NCBI RefSeq assembly: GCF_022179185.1 | Contig: NZ_BPQJ01000001.1 | Coordinates: 186,001-250,000 of the forward strand | DNA from: Methylobacterium frigidaeris | GTDB lineage: Bacteria; Pseudomonadota; Alphaproteobacteria; Rhizobiales; Beijerinckiaceae | Direction: 5' to 3' | DNA: 64,000 nt | Notes under the pieces: generated by a model | The model's database searches: none | Told to the model about the DNA's origin: nothing | Seen by the model: only the letters and a program-made list of their open reading frames with translations | Program-made: the position numbers and the translations under genes | Shown here: one piece after another, positions 56,035-64,000 of the stretch | Layout of the letters: every line of letters begins with the position of its first letter | How positions within the stretch are numbered: position 1 is the first letter of the stretch

Positions 56035-56859
56035 TTAGTCGAGGGCGGCCATGCGGAGGGTTTCCCCCTCCAGCCAGACCTGGACCGCCTTCTTGCGCAG
56101 CTTCGGGTCGGTGGTATCGGCGGTGCGGAAGAGACCGTCGATGCCGATCAGTTCGGGCTCGAACTTGCGGCAGCAGATGCGGGCCCGGGGGTTGCCGCCC
56201 GCACCCGCGATGGCACGGCCGCGCAGGGCCCCGTAGACGTGGATCGAGCCGCCGGCCAGGATCTCGGCACCCGAGGCGACCGAGCCCATCACCGTCACGT
56301 CGCCCTCCGGGTGGTAGACCGACTGGCCGGAGCGGAGCGGGGTCTCGAGGACGAGGGAGTTCGGCTTGCGCGGCTCCGGCGGCTTGACGGGCTCGGGCGG
56401 CTGGGTCTCCGGCGGCGTCTTGGCTTCCGGCTCCGCCATCTCGGCCGGGCGGCCGCCGCTGAGGAGCGGGGGCAGCGCCGGGCCGAGCCAGGCCGGCTCG
56501 GCCTTCTCGACGCCCATGATGCGGATGCCGCGCTGCTTGAGCTCGTCGACGAGGCCGGCGATGTCGGGCGTCGCCGCCGCGGCATTGGTGTCGTCCTCGG
56601 CGGGCTCGGCCGCCTCAGGTCCGGCCGCATCCCCCCGGAGGGAGTCCTTAGCCAGGCCCGAGACGTCCAGGATCACGGCGCGCTCGGAGAAGAGCGTCGG
56701 CGAGCGCTGCACCAGGGCATCCAGGTGCGAGAACCAGTCGCCGAGCGGAGTCTCCGGCGCGAGCACGAGCGCCCGGAAGGAGCGGCCGCGCAGCGGGAGG
56801 GAGGGGCGTGTGAGGCTGATGCTGGTCACGGCGGTTGACGAGTTGTTACCGGACGCCAT
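56035..56859 (-). CDS. minC: Septum formation inhibitor MinC
   Basis: A 274-residue inhibitor of FtsZ ring assembly. Residues about 20-130 are the FtsZ-binding N-domain (RSFRALVLAPETPLGDWFSHLDALVQRSP). A Pro/Glu-rich linker spans about 143-165. The C-terminal beta-helix domain (about 170-274) contains GDVTVMGSVASGAEILAGGSIHVYGALRGRA, the MinD-binding core. minD and minE follow on the same strand. The N-domain carries an Ala/Glu/Asp-rich insertion around residues 75-95. Confidence 0.93.
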   Translation of the reverse strand: MASGNNSSTAVTSISLTRPSLPLRGRSFRALVLAPETPLGDWFSHLDALVQRSPTLFSERAVILDVSGLAKDSLRGDAAGPEAAEPAEDDTNAAAATPDIAGLVDELKQRGIRIMGVEKAEPAWLGPALPPLLSGGRPAEMAEPEAKTPPETQPPEPVKPPEPRKPNSLVLETPLRSGQSVYHPEGDVTVMGSVASGAEILAGGSIHVYGALRGRAIAGAGGNPRARICCRKFEPELIGIDGLFRTADTTDPKLRKKAVQVWLEGETLRMAALD

Positions 56860-56975
56860 GAAGCGCGCAGCGTGGTTACCGGATCGTTAATGAAGGCCGG
56901 AATTCGCCGGGAAGCGTGCCGGCGTGGCACAGCGGCCCGGGTGAACCTCGCTGCGGACCGGACACGGCATAGACG

Positions 56976-57002
56976 AAAAAGGGCCCGCGCAGCCGCGGGC
57001 CC
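56976..57002 (-). terminator. Rho-independent terminator of the CreA-family gene
   Basis: GGGCCCGCG (56981-56989) pairs with CGCGGGCCC (56994-57002), 4-base loop. On the minus strand the stem is followed by five T. It lies 35 bases past the stop. Confidence 0.85.
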
Positions 57003-57037
57003 AGACACGGATCAGCAGATGTCGAAAGCGCGAGGCG

Positions 57038-57553
57038 TCAGCCCAGGAAGTCGCCGCATTTCGGCGGCGGCTCGGTGCCCCAGGGCATCAGCGGCACCGT
57101 CGAGGTCGAATTCTTCGGCGAGCCCTGCACTACCTTGTCCGAGTAGACCATGTAGATCAGGGTGTTGCGCTTGGCATCGCAGCCGCGCACGATCTGCATG
57201 CTCTTGAAGATCAGCGAGCGGCGTTCGCTGAACACCACCTCGCCCTGCTTCATCTTGCCCTTGAACTTGACCGGACCGACCTGGCGGCAGGAGAGCGAGA
57301 TGTCGGAGACCTCCTCGGCGAGACCGAGAGTGCCCTTGATGCCGCCCTTCTCCGGCTGCGTGTAGTGGCAGGCGACGCCGGCCACGTCCGGATCGTCGAT
57401 GCCGTAGACCACCAGCTTGTCGTTGGGCGTCAGCGGCCGCCAGACCGTGGACTTGTCGAAGATCCGGTCCGGCTCCTGCGCGAGCGCCGCGCCCGCGGCC
57501 AGCCCGAGACAGGCCACCCCGCACAGCGCCGTGAGACCCCGCCGCCACACCAT
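57038..57553 (-). CDS. Exported CreA-family protein
   Basis: A 171-residue protein with signal peptide (ending AGAALAQ near residue 26). The CreA family is recognised from FDKSTVWRPLTPNDKLVVYGIDDPDV, GVACHYTQPEKGGIKG and the EEVSDISLSCRQVGP segment. Members are periplasmic with unknown biochemical role. The ATG at 57553 has AAAGG 8 bases upstream; a TTG at 57571 would add six residues. It has its own terminator and diverges from the DUF2865 gene. Confidence 0.9.
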   Translation of the reverse strand: MVWRRGLTALCGVACLGLAAGAALAQEPDRIFDKSTVWRPLTPNDKLVVYGIDDPDVAGVACHYTQPEKGGIKGTLGLAEEVSDISLSCRQVGPVKFKGKMKQGEVVFSERRSLIFKSMQIVRGCDAKRNTLIYMVYSDKVVQGSPKNSTSTVPLMPWGTEPPPKCGDFLG

Positions 57554-57739
57554 CGCATCAACCTTTCCCAAAGAAGCTTAACGTATGTAGGGAGGCTGTC
57601 GCGCGGCGGCGAGGGCGGCTAGAACGATGCGGTCCCGTCCCGCCACGCTTGGCGTCCCCGCCCGCGGGGCGGCTCGTTCTCGTCCGCCGCCCTCCCCTGG
57701 GGCGGATCGTCCTCGCATCACGGCCGGTCCCCGAACGCC

Positions 57740-58762
57740 ATGCCGCTGCTTCGCCTCATGCTCCGGCTCACCGCCGGTGTCCTTGCGACCCTTTCCTTGT
57801 GCCAGGCTGCCCTGGCCGAGCCCAACGCGGCCGCCTGCCAGCGCTTCCGCGCCGAGCTCGCGGGCCTGCAGCGGGACTCGAACCGCGGCCAGATCGAGGA
57901 GATCCAGCAGCTCGTCGCGTACCGTCAGTCGATCGGCTGCGAGGGCGGACGCTTCCTGTTCTTCGACATGCGGCCGCCGCAATGCGCCCAGGTCGAGCAG
58001 CGCATCCGCGCCCTCAATGCCGGCTACGGCGCCGGGGCCCGCGAGGTCTCGAACGCCCGCCGCGAGCAGTTGATCGCCGCCGTGAAGGATGCCTGCACCG
58101 GCCTGCCGAGCGCCGCTTCGCTCCAGTCGAAACCCGCCGACGGCTTCGGGCGGGGCGGCTCGCAGGTGATCTGCGTGCGGATGTGCGACGGGGCGTATTT
58201 CCCGATGCCGAACCTGCCCGACGGGCGGGAGGGGGCCGACGAGATGTGCCAGGCGCTCTGCCCCGGGGCGGAGGCCGCCGCCTACTCGATGCCGCCGACT
58301 GACAGCGGTCTGACACAGGCCGCCGCTATCCAGACGCGGCGCGCCTACTCGGCCCTGCCAAACGCCTTCAAGTTCCAGAAGACCTTCGTGCCGAACTGCT
58401 CGTGCAAGGGCTCGCAGACCTGGGCGCAGGCCCTGGTCAAGGCCGAGAGCATGCTGGTGCGCCACAAGGGCGACATCTTCGTCACCCCGGCTCAGGCCGA
58501 GGCGATGTCGCGGCCGAAGGTGCGCCTGACCCTGGTCGGCCGCGCCGACCGGGCCGCCGCGACGCTGGCCGCCACCGCCGCCACGCGGGTCGAGGATGGC
58601 ATCACGGAGGCCGCGGAGGCGCCCCGGCCGGTCACCCCGGAGGAGCGCCCCACGGTGCGGATCATCGCCCCCAACCTGATTCCGGTGCCGGTCACCGCGA
58701 AGGCGGACGGCCCGCAGGCCGCCGCGACCGTCCCCGGCGCCGCCCCGGTCGCCACGCCCTGA
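57740..58762 (+). CDS. Exported DUF2865 protein
   Basis: A 340-residue protein with a signal peptide (about 1-27, ending AALA). The Cys-containing DUF2865 core runs about residues 140-220: VICVRMCDGAYFPM, EMCQALCPGAEAAAYSM and LPNAFKFQKTFVPNCSCKG. The N-terminal half is helical (EEIQQLVAYRQSIGCEGGRF). The C-terminal tail is Pro/Ala-rich. Such proteins are common exported hypotheticals in Rhizobiales. Monocistronic; the OmpA gene follows 96 bases later on the same strand. Confidence 0.87.
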   Translation: MPLLRLMLRLTAGVLATLSLCQAALAEPNAAACQRFRAELAGLQRDSNRGQIEEIQQLVAYRQSIGCEGGRFLFFDMRPPQCAQVEQRIRALNAGYGAGAREVSNARREQLIAAVKDACTGLPSAASLQSKPADGFGRGGSQVICVRMCDGAYFPMPNLPDGREGADEMCQALCPGAEAAAYSMPPTDSGLTQAAAIQTRRAYSALPNAFKFQKTFVPNCSCKGSQTWAQALVKAESMLVRHKGDIFVTPAQAEAMSRPKVRLTLVGRADRAAATLAATAATRVEDGITEAAEAPRPVTPEERPTVRIIAPNLIPVPVTAKADGPQAAATVPGAAPVATP

Positions 58763-58858
58763 CGGCTCGGGCAAGGAATCGGGGGCGGCTGACCAACGGG
58801 AACCAACTCGCCGTCACGGTGTTCGAAGGGACCGACGACGGACGAGAGGTTTCCCTTG

Positions 58859-61042
58859 ATGCGCCCTGCCCGCGCGCTGCTGCTGACCGGCACGATCCTG
58901 CCGGCGCTGCTGCTCCAGCCCGTTCTTGCGAGCCAAACTTTAGCGAGCCAGGTGGCGGCGCGAGGTGACGAGGTGATCCGGCTGGCCCAGGGCGGGCCGG
59001 GCGGACCGGGTGAGCGGGGCGGCCCCGGCGAGCGCGGCGGTTCCCCGGAGCGTGGCCCGGGTGGCGCTGGACCCGGCGGCGAGCGGAGCGGACCGCGACC
59101 CGAGCGGGCTCCGGTGGAGCGGCCGGAACCTCGCGAGCGGCCGGAGCCGCGAGAGCGGCCAGAACCTCGTCCGGAACCTCGGCAGGAGCGCCCCGCTTCC
59201 CGACCCGAGCCCAGGCAGGAGCGACCGGAGCGGCCGGAGCCGCAGCGCGAACGGCCCGAGCGGCAAGAGCGACAGGAACCGCGCGAGCGCCCAGCGCCAA
59301 CGCGCGAGCGTCCCGACCCTCAGCAGCGTGAGCGGCCCGAGCCGCAGGAGCGCGGGCCCCAGGGACGTCCGGACCGCCAGGAGCGACCCGACCGGCAGGA
59401 GCGGCCCGACCGGCAGGAGCGGCCCGACCGGCAGGAGCGGCCCGACCGGCAGGAGCGGCCCGACCGGCAGGAGCGCCAGGCCCCGCGCGGCGAGGAGCCC
59501 GGCCGTCCGCCGGTCCCGCCGCAGGATCGCGGCCCGGCTGCGCGTCCCGAGCCGCGGGAGCGGCCAACCCCCGACGCACGGCCGGATCGCCGCGACGAAC
59601 GTCCCGAGGCGCGCGAGGAGCGCCGCGGATCCGACACGCCGGCCCAGCGCGGCCCGGGCCAGCCGCCTGCTCCCGGCCAAGCCCCCGTTCCGCAAGCCCC
59701 CGTTCCGCAAGCTCCCGCTCCCGGCCAGTCGCCGGCCCCGGGCCGCGCGACGCCGCCGGCGGCCGGTGAGCCGCAGCCCGGCTCACCGGGTCGCAGTCCC
59801 GGTCGTCCGGACGCCCAAGGCGTCGGCCCGAACGGCGCGCCGCTCCCCCCGAATCAGCAACCCGGGGTGCCGGGCCGTCCCTTTGTGCCGGGCGGAGCCG
59901 GGGCACCGCCCGATGACCGCGACGACCGCGGTTTCGACCGGCGCGACCCGCGCAATCAGGACAGGCGTGATCTGGATCGCCGCGACGGAGACCGGCGGGA
60001 CGGCCGCGACGTCGATCGGCGGGACTTCGATCGTCGCGATCCGGACCGCCGCAGCTTCGACGACCGCGGCGACCTGCCTGGCGGCTATCGTCGCGATGCG
60101 CCGGATTATGTCCCGGGTGGATTCCGTCGCGGTGACATCGACGTGCGCAGCTACGACGACGTCCGCCGCGCCCGGCGCGAGTTCAACGAGAACGGCCGCG
60201 TGGTCATTCGCGAGCCCGGCCGCGTGATCGTGCGCGACGACGACCGCTACTTCCTGCGCCACGACGAGACCGAGCGCTTCCGCCTGCTCGACCGCGACGC
60301 CCGCATCGAGCGCCGCGGCCGCGACACGGTGACGATCATCGACCGCCCCGGCGGCACCCAGGTCTTCACGGTGGTGGATGACGACGGCCGGCTGCTGCGG
60401 CGCTATCGCCGCGGCCCGGACGGACGCGAGGTGGTGCTGATCGACAATTCCTACGCCGGCCCGCCGCGGTCGATCGAGCAGGACGTGGTCGTGCTGCCGC
60501 CGCCCGACATCCGCATCCCCCGCGACCGCTACGTGGTCGAGGCGGACACGGCCGACGAGGGAGCGATCTACGAGGCGCTGACGGCTCCGCCGGTCGCGCC
60601 CGTCGAGCGGCGCTACACCCTCGACCAGGTGCGCTACAGCCCGACCCTGCGCGCCCGGATGCGCAGCGTCGACATCGACACCATCACCTTCGACACCGGC
60701 TCGTGGCAGGTCACGCCCGATCAGGCCCGCCGCCTCGCCACCATCGCGGCGGCGATCAACCAGGCGATCCAGCGCAACCCGCAGGAGGTCTTCCTGATCG
60801 AAGGCTACACCGACGCGGTCGGCGCTGACGTCGACAACCTCTCGCTCTCCGACCGGCGCGCCCAGTCGGTGGCCGAGGTGCTGACCCGCGACTTCCGGGT
60901 GCCGCCCGAGAACCTGACCACGCAGGGCTACGGCGAGCAGTACCTGAAGGTGAACACGCAAGGTCCCGCGCGTGAGAACCGAAGGGTCACCGTGCGCCGC
61001 ATCACCCCGCTGATCCAGCAGCAGGCCCAGCAGCAGCGCTGA
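58859..61042 (+). CDS. Outer-membrane OmpA-family protein with Arg/Pro/Glu repeats
   Basis: A 727-residue exported protein. After a signal peptide (about 1-24) come about 250 residues of Gly/Pro/Glu/Arg low complexity, including six tandem DRQERP units. Then follow a Pro/Gly/Ala segment and Asp/Arg tracts (RDGDRRDGRDVDRRD). A mixed beta region (about 420-560) precedes the OmpA C-domain (about 605-720) with FDTGSWQVTPDQARRL, IEGYTDAVG and NRRVTVRRI, which binds peptidoglycan. ATG 58859 is chosen (GAGAGG 9 bases upstream). The arginine/proline linker could span the periplasm, but its role is unknown. Confidence 0.85.
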   Translation: MRPARALLLTGTILPALLLQPVLASQTLASQVAARGDEVIRLAQGGPGGPGERGGPGERGGSPERGPGGAGPGGERSGPRPERAPVERPEPRERPEPRERPEPRPEPRQERPASRPEPRQERPERPEPQRERPERQERQEPRERPAPTRERPDPQQRERPEPQERGPQGRPDRQERPDRQERPDRQERPDRQERPDRQERPDRQERQAPRGEEPGRPPVPPQDRGPAARPEPRERPTPDARPDRRDERPEAREERRGSDTPAQRGPGQPPAPGQAPVPQAPVPQAPAPGQSPAPGRATPPAAGEPQPGSPGRSPGRPDAQGVGPNGAPLPPNQQPGVPGRPFVPGGAGAPPDDRDDRGFDRRDPRNQDRRDLDRRDGDRRDGRDVDRRDFDRRDPDRRSFDDRGDLPGGYRRDAPDYVPGGFRRGDIDVRSYDDVRRARREFNENGRVVIREPGRVIVRDDDRYFLRHDETERFRLLDRDARIERRGRDTVTIIDRPGGTQVFTVVDDDGRLLRRYRRGPDGREVVLIDNSYAGPPRSIEQDVVVLPPPDIRIPRDRYVVEADTADEGAIYEALTAPPVAPVERRYTLDQVRYSPTLRARMRSVDIDTITFDTGSWQVTPDQARRLATIAAAINQAIQRNPQEVFLIEGYTDAVGADVDNLSLSDRRAQSVAEVLTRDFRVPPENLTTQGYGEQYLKVNTQGPARENRRVTVRRITPLIQQQAQQQR
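59372..59479 (+). repeat. Six tandem 18-bp units (DRQERP) inside the OmpA-family gene
   Basis: The unit GACCGGCAGGAGCGGCCC is repeated six times with only a few differences in the first and last copies, in frame with the protein. The near-identity suggests recent slippage or recombination and potential copy-number variation. Confidence 0.8.
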
Positions 61043-61079
61043 GCCACGCGGGACTATTCACGGTCGATGCGAACGCTTT

Positions 61080-61105
61080 CCCCGCCCCTGCATGCAGGGG
61101 CGGGG
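61080..61105. terminator. Perfect 26-base palindrome between the OmpA gene and cysG
   Basis: CCCCGCCCCTG and its complement flank a 4-base centre, 37 bases past the OmpA stop and about 110 before the cysG stop (convergent genes). No U-tract; a bidirectional barrier or mRNA end is plausible. Confidence 0.5.
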
Positions 61106-61216
61106 CGGCACCGTGCACAGCCCGGCCGGACCCGCATCTCCTCTTCCCCGACCCGCGGCGCTCCCGGCGTGTTGGGGGGGAACCGGCACGGTTACATCAT
61201 CTCAGAAACGGATGCT

Positions 61217-62740
61217 TCAGAGGCTCGCCCGTTCCGCCGCCTCCAGAACCGCGGTCGGGATGGCCAGAACCTGGTCAGCCTTCGCGCCCCGCCCCAGCGC
61301 GTCCCCCACCATCACGATCGCCGGTCCCTCGAGCCCCGCCGCCTCGACCCGGTCGGCGATGTCGCGAGCCTCACCGCTCACCACCGCCTGGTCGGGCCGC
61401 GTGGCGTTGAACACTACGAGAGCCGGGGTCGCGGGCGGCAGGCCCTCGGACACGGCGCGGGCCAGGAGGGTGCGCAGGGTGCGCTTGGGCATGTAGACCA
61501 CCGTCGTGACGGTGGGATCCGCGAGCGCGGCCCAGTTCAGGTCGTCCGGCAGGGCGCCGCGGCGGTCGTGACCGGTGACGTATTGCAGGCGCCGCGCCGC
61601 GTCGCGATGGGTGAGCGAGACGCCGAGCGAGGCCGCCGCCCCTTGCGCCGCCGTGACGCCGGGCACCACCGTGACCGGGATGCCGGCCTCCCGGCAGGCA
61701 TCGATCTCCTCACCGGCTCGGCCGAAGACCAGGGGATCACCGGACTTGAGCCGCACCACCCGCTTGCCGCTCTTCGCCAGGGATACCATCAGGGCGTTGA
61801 TGTCGTCCTGGCGGCAGGACGGGCCGTGGCCGGTCTTGCCGACCAGCATCGTGCGGGCCTCGCGCCGGGCGTAGTCGAGGATCTCCGGGGCGACGAGGTC
61901 GTCGTAGAGGATCACGTCGGCGCTGCGCAGGGCCCGCAGGGCCTTCAGGGTCAGGAGCTCGGCGTCGCCCGGGCCGGCGCCGACCAGGACCACGCTGCCG
62001 CCGGTCGGCGCGGCGTCGTTCTCGGCGATGAGCGCGTCGAGATCGGCCTTGGCCGGCGCCCGCTCCGGGTTGGCGAAGGCGAGGTCGGTGAAGCGCTCCC
62101 AGAACGCCCGGCGCTCGCCGAAGACGTGGTAGCGGGTGCTGACCTCGGCGCGCCAGTCGCGAGCCGCCGCCACCCAGGCCTTGAAGCCGGCGGGCAGCAT
62201 CGCCTCGATGCGCGCTCGCACGGTCTGGCCGAAGACCGGGGCCGCGCCCTCCGTCGAGATGCCGACGACGAGGGGCGAGCGGTTGACGATGGCGCCGAAC
62301 GAGACGTCGCAGAGATGCGGCCGGTCGATGGCGTTGACGATGGCGCCCGCCGCGCGCGCCGCCCCGACGAAGCACTCGCACTCGCCCTCGTCCTCGAAGG
62401 CCGCGATGGCGAAGGCCGCGCCCACGAGGTCGGCCGGAGACCAGTCGCGCTCGTGCAGCACCACCGTGCCGGCCACGGCCTCGGCGGGCGCGCCGCGCAT
62501 CTCCTCGGTGGGCTCCGGCGCGAACACATCGACATGGGCGCCGGCGGCGGCGAGCAGCTTCACCTTCCAGGCCGCCCCGCCATTGGCCCCGGCCAGAACC
62601 GCGCGCTTGCCCGTGAGCGTCACGAAGACCGGGAGCACGGCCAGGGGCTCGAGGCCCGGGGAGCGGGTCTCGCGGGGAGCACGGGGGCTACGCATGGGAC
62701 GGTGAGTTTCTGACACGAGTCTCGGGAAGTCCTGCGCCAT
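61217..62740 (-). CDS. cysG: Siroheme synthase CysG (uroporphyrinogen-III methyltransferase fused to precorrin-2 dehydrogenase/ferrochelatase)
   Basis: A 507-residue fusion making siroheme, the cofactor of nitrite and sulfite reductases. Residues about 35-240 are the NAD-dependent dehydrogenase/ferrochelatase (LPVFVTLTGKRAVLAGANGG). Residues about 250-500 are the SAM-dependent methyltransferase (VVLVGAGPGDAELLTLKAL, LKSGDPLVFGRAGEE, then PGVTAAQGAAASLG). The ATG 62740 is 9 bases after the nasA stop and has AGGCG upstream; an ATG at 62695 lacks one. Its place after nasA fits supply of siroheme for nitrate assimilation. Confidence 0.9.
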   Translation of the reverse strand: MAQDFPRLVSETHRPMRSPRAPRETRSPGLEPLAVLPVFVTLTGKRAVLAGANGGAAWKVKLLAAAGAHVDVFAPEPTEEMRGAPAEAVAGTVVLHERDWSPADLVGAAFAIAAFEDEGECECFVGAARAAGAIVNAIDRPHLCDVSFGAIVNRSPLVVGISTEGAAPVFGQTVRARIEAMLPAGFKAWVAAARDWRAEVSTRYHVFGERRAFWERFTDLAFANPERAPAKADLDALIAENDAAPTGGSVVLVGAGPGDAELLTLKALRALRSADVILYDDLVAPEILDYARREARTMLVGKTGHGPSCRQDDINALMVSLAKSGKRVVRLKSGDPLVFGRAGEEIDACREAGIPVTVVPGVTAAQGAAASLGVSLTHRDAARRLQYVTGHDRRGALPDDLNWAALADPTVTTVVYMPKRTLRTLLARAVSEGLPPATPALVVFNATRPDQAVVSGEARDIADRVEAAGLEGPAIVMVGDALGRGAKADQVLAIPTAVLEAAERASL

Positions 62741-62749
62741 CAGATGCGC

Positions 62750-64000
62750 CTATGCGGAAGCCGGCGCAAGTTCGGCGGCGAGCAGCTTGCGGATCTCAGG
62801 GATGCACGAGCCGCAATTGGTGCCGGCCCGGCACACCGCGCCCACCGCCTCGACCCCGTGCGCCCCGCCCTTGATCGCGGCGCGGATCGTGTCGAGCCCG
62901 ACCGTGTGGCAGGCGCAGACCAGGGGGCCGGAGCCGGCGCTCTCGGCCCGGCCCGAGATCAGGGCCCGGCGGGCCGAGGGTTCGAGCAGTTCCTGGTTGC
63001 GGAAGAACGCCTTGGCGGCGTCCCAGGTCAGGCGCTCGGCGGCGGGAGCCAGCGCCAGCACGCCGAGGAGCTGCCCGTCCCGGAAGGCGGCGGCGCGGTA
63101 GCGGCCGCGGGCCGGGTCGGCGTACTCGCTGAAAGTCGCGCCGGGGAAGAGGTCGCGCATCAGGGTGGCGGCCTCCGGTGCGCCGTCCTGCGCGGCGAAG
63201 ATCAGGCCGGTCGCGCCCTCCAGGCTCGCCCGGGCCCACCACCAGCCGAAGGGCGCCGCCACCGTCTCGCGGGTGATGAGGTAGCCGCGGGAGCGGTAGG
63301 GCTCGGGGGCGATCGAGGCCGGGGTCGCCTTCAGTTCGGGCTGGCCCGAGACCGGGTCCACCGCTCCCTGCGCGAGCGCGCCGACGCGCCCGTCCGAGGT
63401 GTTGGACTCGCTCCAGTGCATCGGGGCGAAGAGCACGCCGGGTTGCGCGCCCGGCGTCACCATGACTTCGAGCACCGCCGCGCCGTGGGCGGTACGCACG
63501 CGGGCGAGATCGCCGTCGGTGAGCCCGGCCGCCGCCGCGTCGTCGGGATGGATCTCGACGAACGGCACCGCCCGGTGCGCCGAGAGGCGCGGGCTCTTTC
63601 CCGTCCGGGTCAGCGTGTGCCAGTGGTCGCGCACCCGGCCGGTGTTGAGGCGCAAGGGCAGCGCATCGCTGGTGGCTTGCGCCAGGGCCGGCTTCTGCAC
63701 CGCGACGAAGCGGGCCTTGCGGTCGCGGGTGTAGAAACCGCCATCGGCGAAGAAGCGGGTCTGGGGCGCCTTGGCCTTCCGGGTCAGCGGCCATTGAACC
63801 GGCGCGGCGGCGTCGTAGGCGGCATCCGTGATGTCGGCGAGGCCGCCGAGGTCGAAGTCGCGGCTGCCGCGGTTCTCGAATTCCGACAGGGCGGCGTGCT
63901 CGCGGAACACCGCCGCGGCGTTGCCCCACGCGAAGGCCTTGGCATGGCCGAGGCGCTTGCCGATCTGGGCCATGATCCACCAGTCGGCCCGCGCCTCGCC
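62750..64000 (-). CDS. nasA: Assimilatory nitrate reductase catalytic subunit, C-terminal part (5' end outside window)
   Basis: The frame is open to the window edge, about 416 residues. It contains the molybdopterin dinucleotide-binding part (SDALPLRLNTGRVRDHWHTLTRTGK, FVEIHPDDAAAAGLTDGD, VLFAPMHWSESNTSDGRVG). A C-terminal BFD-like [2Fe-2S] domain with CACHTVG and GTNCGSCIPE (four cysteines) follows. Nas-type reductases reduce nitrate to nitrite in the cytoplasm. The next gene cysG starts 9 bases after the stop. The missing N-terminal part would hold the [4Fe-4S] cluster. Confidence 0.9.
   Translation of the reverse strand, partial: GEARADWWIMAQIGKRLGHAKAFAWGNAAAVFREHAALSEFENRGSRDFDLGGLADITDAAYDAAAPVQWPLTRKAKAPQTRFFADGGFYTRDRKARFVAVQKPALAQATSDALPLRLNTGRVRDHWHTLTRTGKSPRLSAHRAVPFVEIHPDDAAAAGLTDGDLARVRTAHGAAVLEVMVTPGAQPGVLFAPMHWSESNTSDGRVGALAQGAVDPVSGQPELKATPASIAPEPYRSRGYLITRETVAAPFGWWWARASLEGATGLIFAAQDGAPEAATLMRDLFPGATFSEYADPARGRYRAAAFRDGQLLGVLALAPAAERLTWDAAKAFFRNQELLEPSARRALISGRAESAGSGPLVCACHTVGLDTIRAAIKGGAHGVEAVGAVCRAGTNCGSCIPEIRKLLAAELAPASA

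Overview
The window is one uniformly GC-rich stretch that looks like chromosome from a Methylobacterium/Methylorubrum-type alphaproteobacterium (Hyphomicrobiales). The evidence is a formaldehyde-activating-enzyme (Fae) paralogue, an ArsR-methyltransferase/metF/metH operon, a DUF4164-zapA pair, small DUF3606 and DUF2865 proteins, Uma2 (DUF820) paralogues, a LuxI/LuxR pair and codon use saturated with G/C. No prophage, IS element, CRISPR array or rRNA was recognised. Very long antisense ORFs, up to about 1,300 codons, are by-products of GC content and are not called.

Layout. 1-8.7 kb: end of an amidase, a DUF3606 protein, an exported asparaginase, an SDR plus beta-keto-acid cleavage enzyme pair, a lytic transglycosylase, a collagen-like exported protein, a Fae-like protein and small exported proteins. 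9-15.1 kb (minus strand): methionine operon of ArsR-methyltransferase regulator, metF, a coiled-coil protein and metH, headed by a perfect 20-bp palindrome. 15.2-18.6 kb: a secreted phospholipase-A2-like protein, a type IA topoisomerase and two identical tRNA-Phe genes. 18.9-23 kb: cyoABCD quinol oxidase. 23.2-26.5 kb: remains of a molybdopterin oxidoreductase, MsrQ, a small exported protein and two Uma2 paralogues. 26.6-35.3 kb: adenosine kinase, then the sn-glycerol-3-phosphate ABC transporter in two halves (ugpE-ugpC and ugpB-ugpA) separated by a class III CoA-transferase and a ThDP-dependent enzyme.

35.4-38.2 kb: a quorum-sensing locus (luxR, luxI, two small genes downstream of luxI). 38.4-42.8 kb: purS-purQ, apt, an inositol-phosphatase-like gene, a Sel1-repeat protein and a ThiE-like protein. 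43-47 kb: the glycolysis/gluconeogenesis block gap, pgk and class II fba. 47.5-49.6 kb: a membrane diguanylate cyclase, DUF4164 and zapA. 49.8-54.7 kb: guaB and an SDR / alpha-beta hydrolase / Baeyer-Villiger monooxygenase operon. 54.8-57.6 kb: minCDE and a CreA-family protein. 57.7-61 kb: two exported proteins, the second an Arg/Pro/Glu-repeat OmpA protein. 61.2-64 kb: cysG and the 3' part of nasA (assimilatory nitrate reductase).

Most of the window is housekeeping. The parts most worth a second look are the palindrome-headed methionine operon, the divergent Fae paralogue, the phospholipase-A2-like secreted protein, the interrupted ugp transporter with its CoA-transferase/ThDP pair, the luxI locus with co-oriented small genes, the three-step Baeyer-Villiger cassette and the repeat-bearing OmpA protein. 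Starts were moved inward from the longest ORF wherever a Shine-Dalgarno sequence, signal peptide or family start supported it. All functional assignments rest on motif recognition by eye, without database searches.
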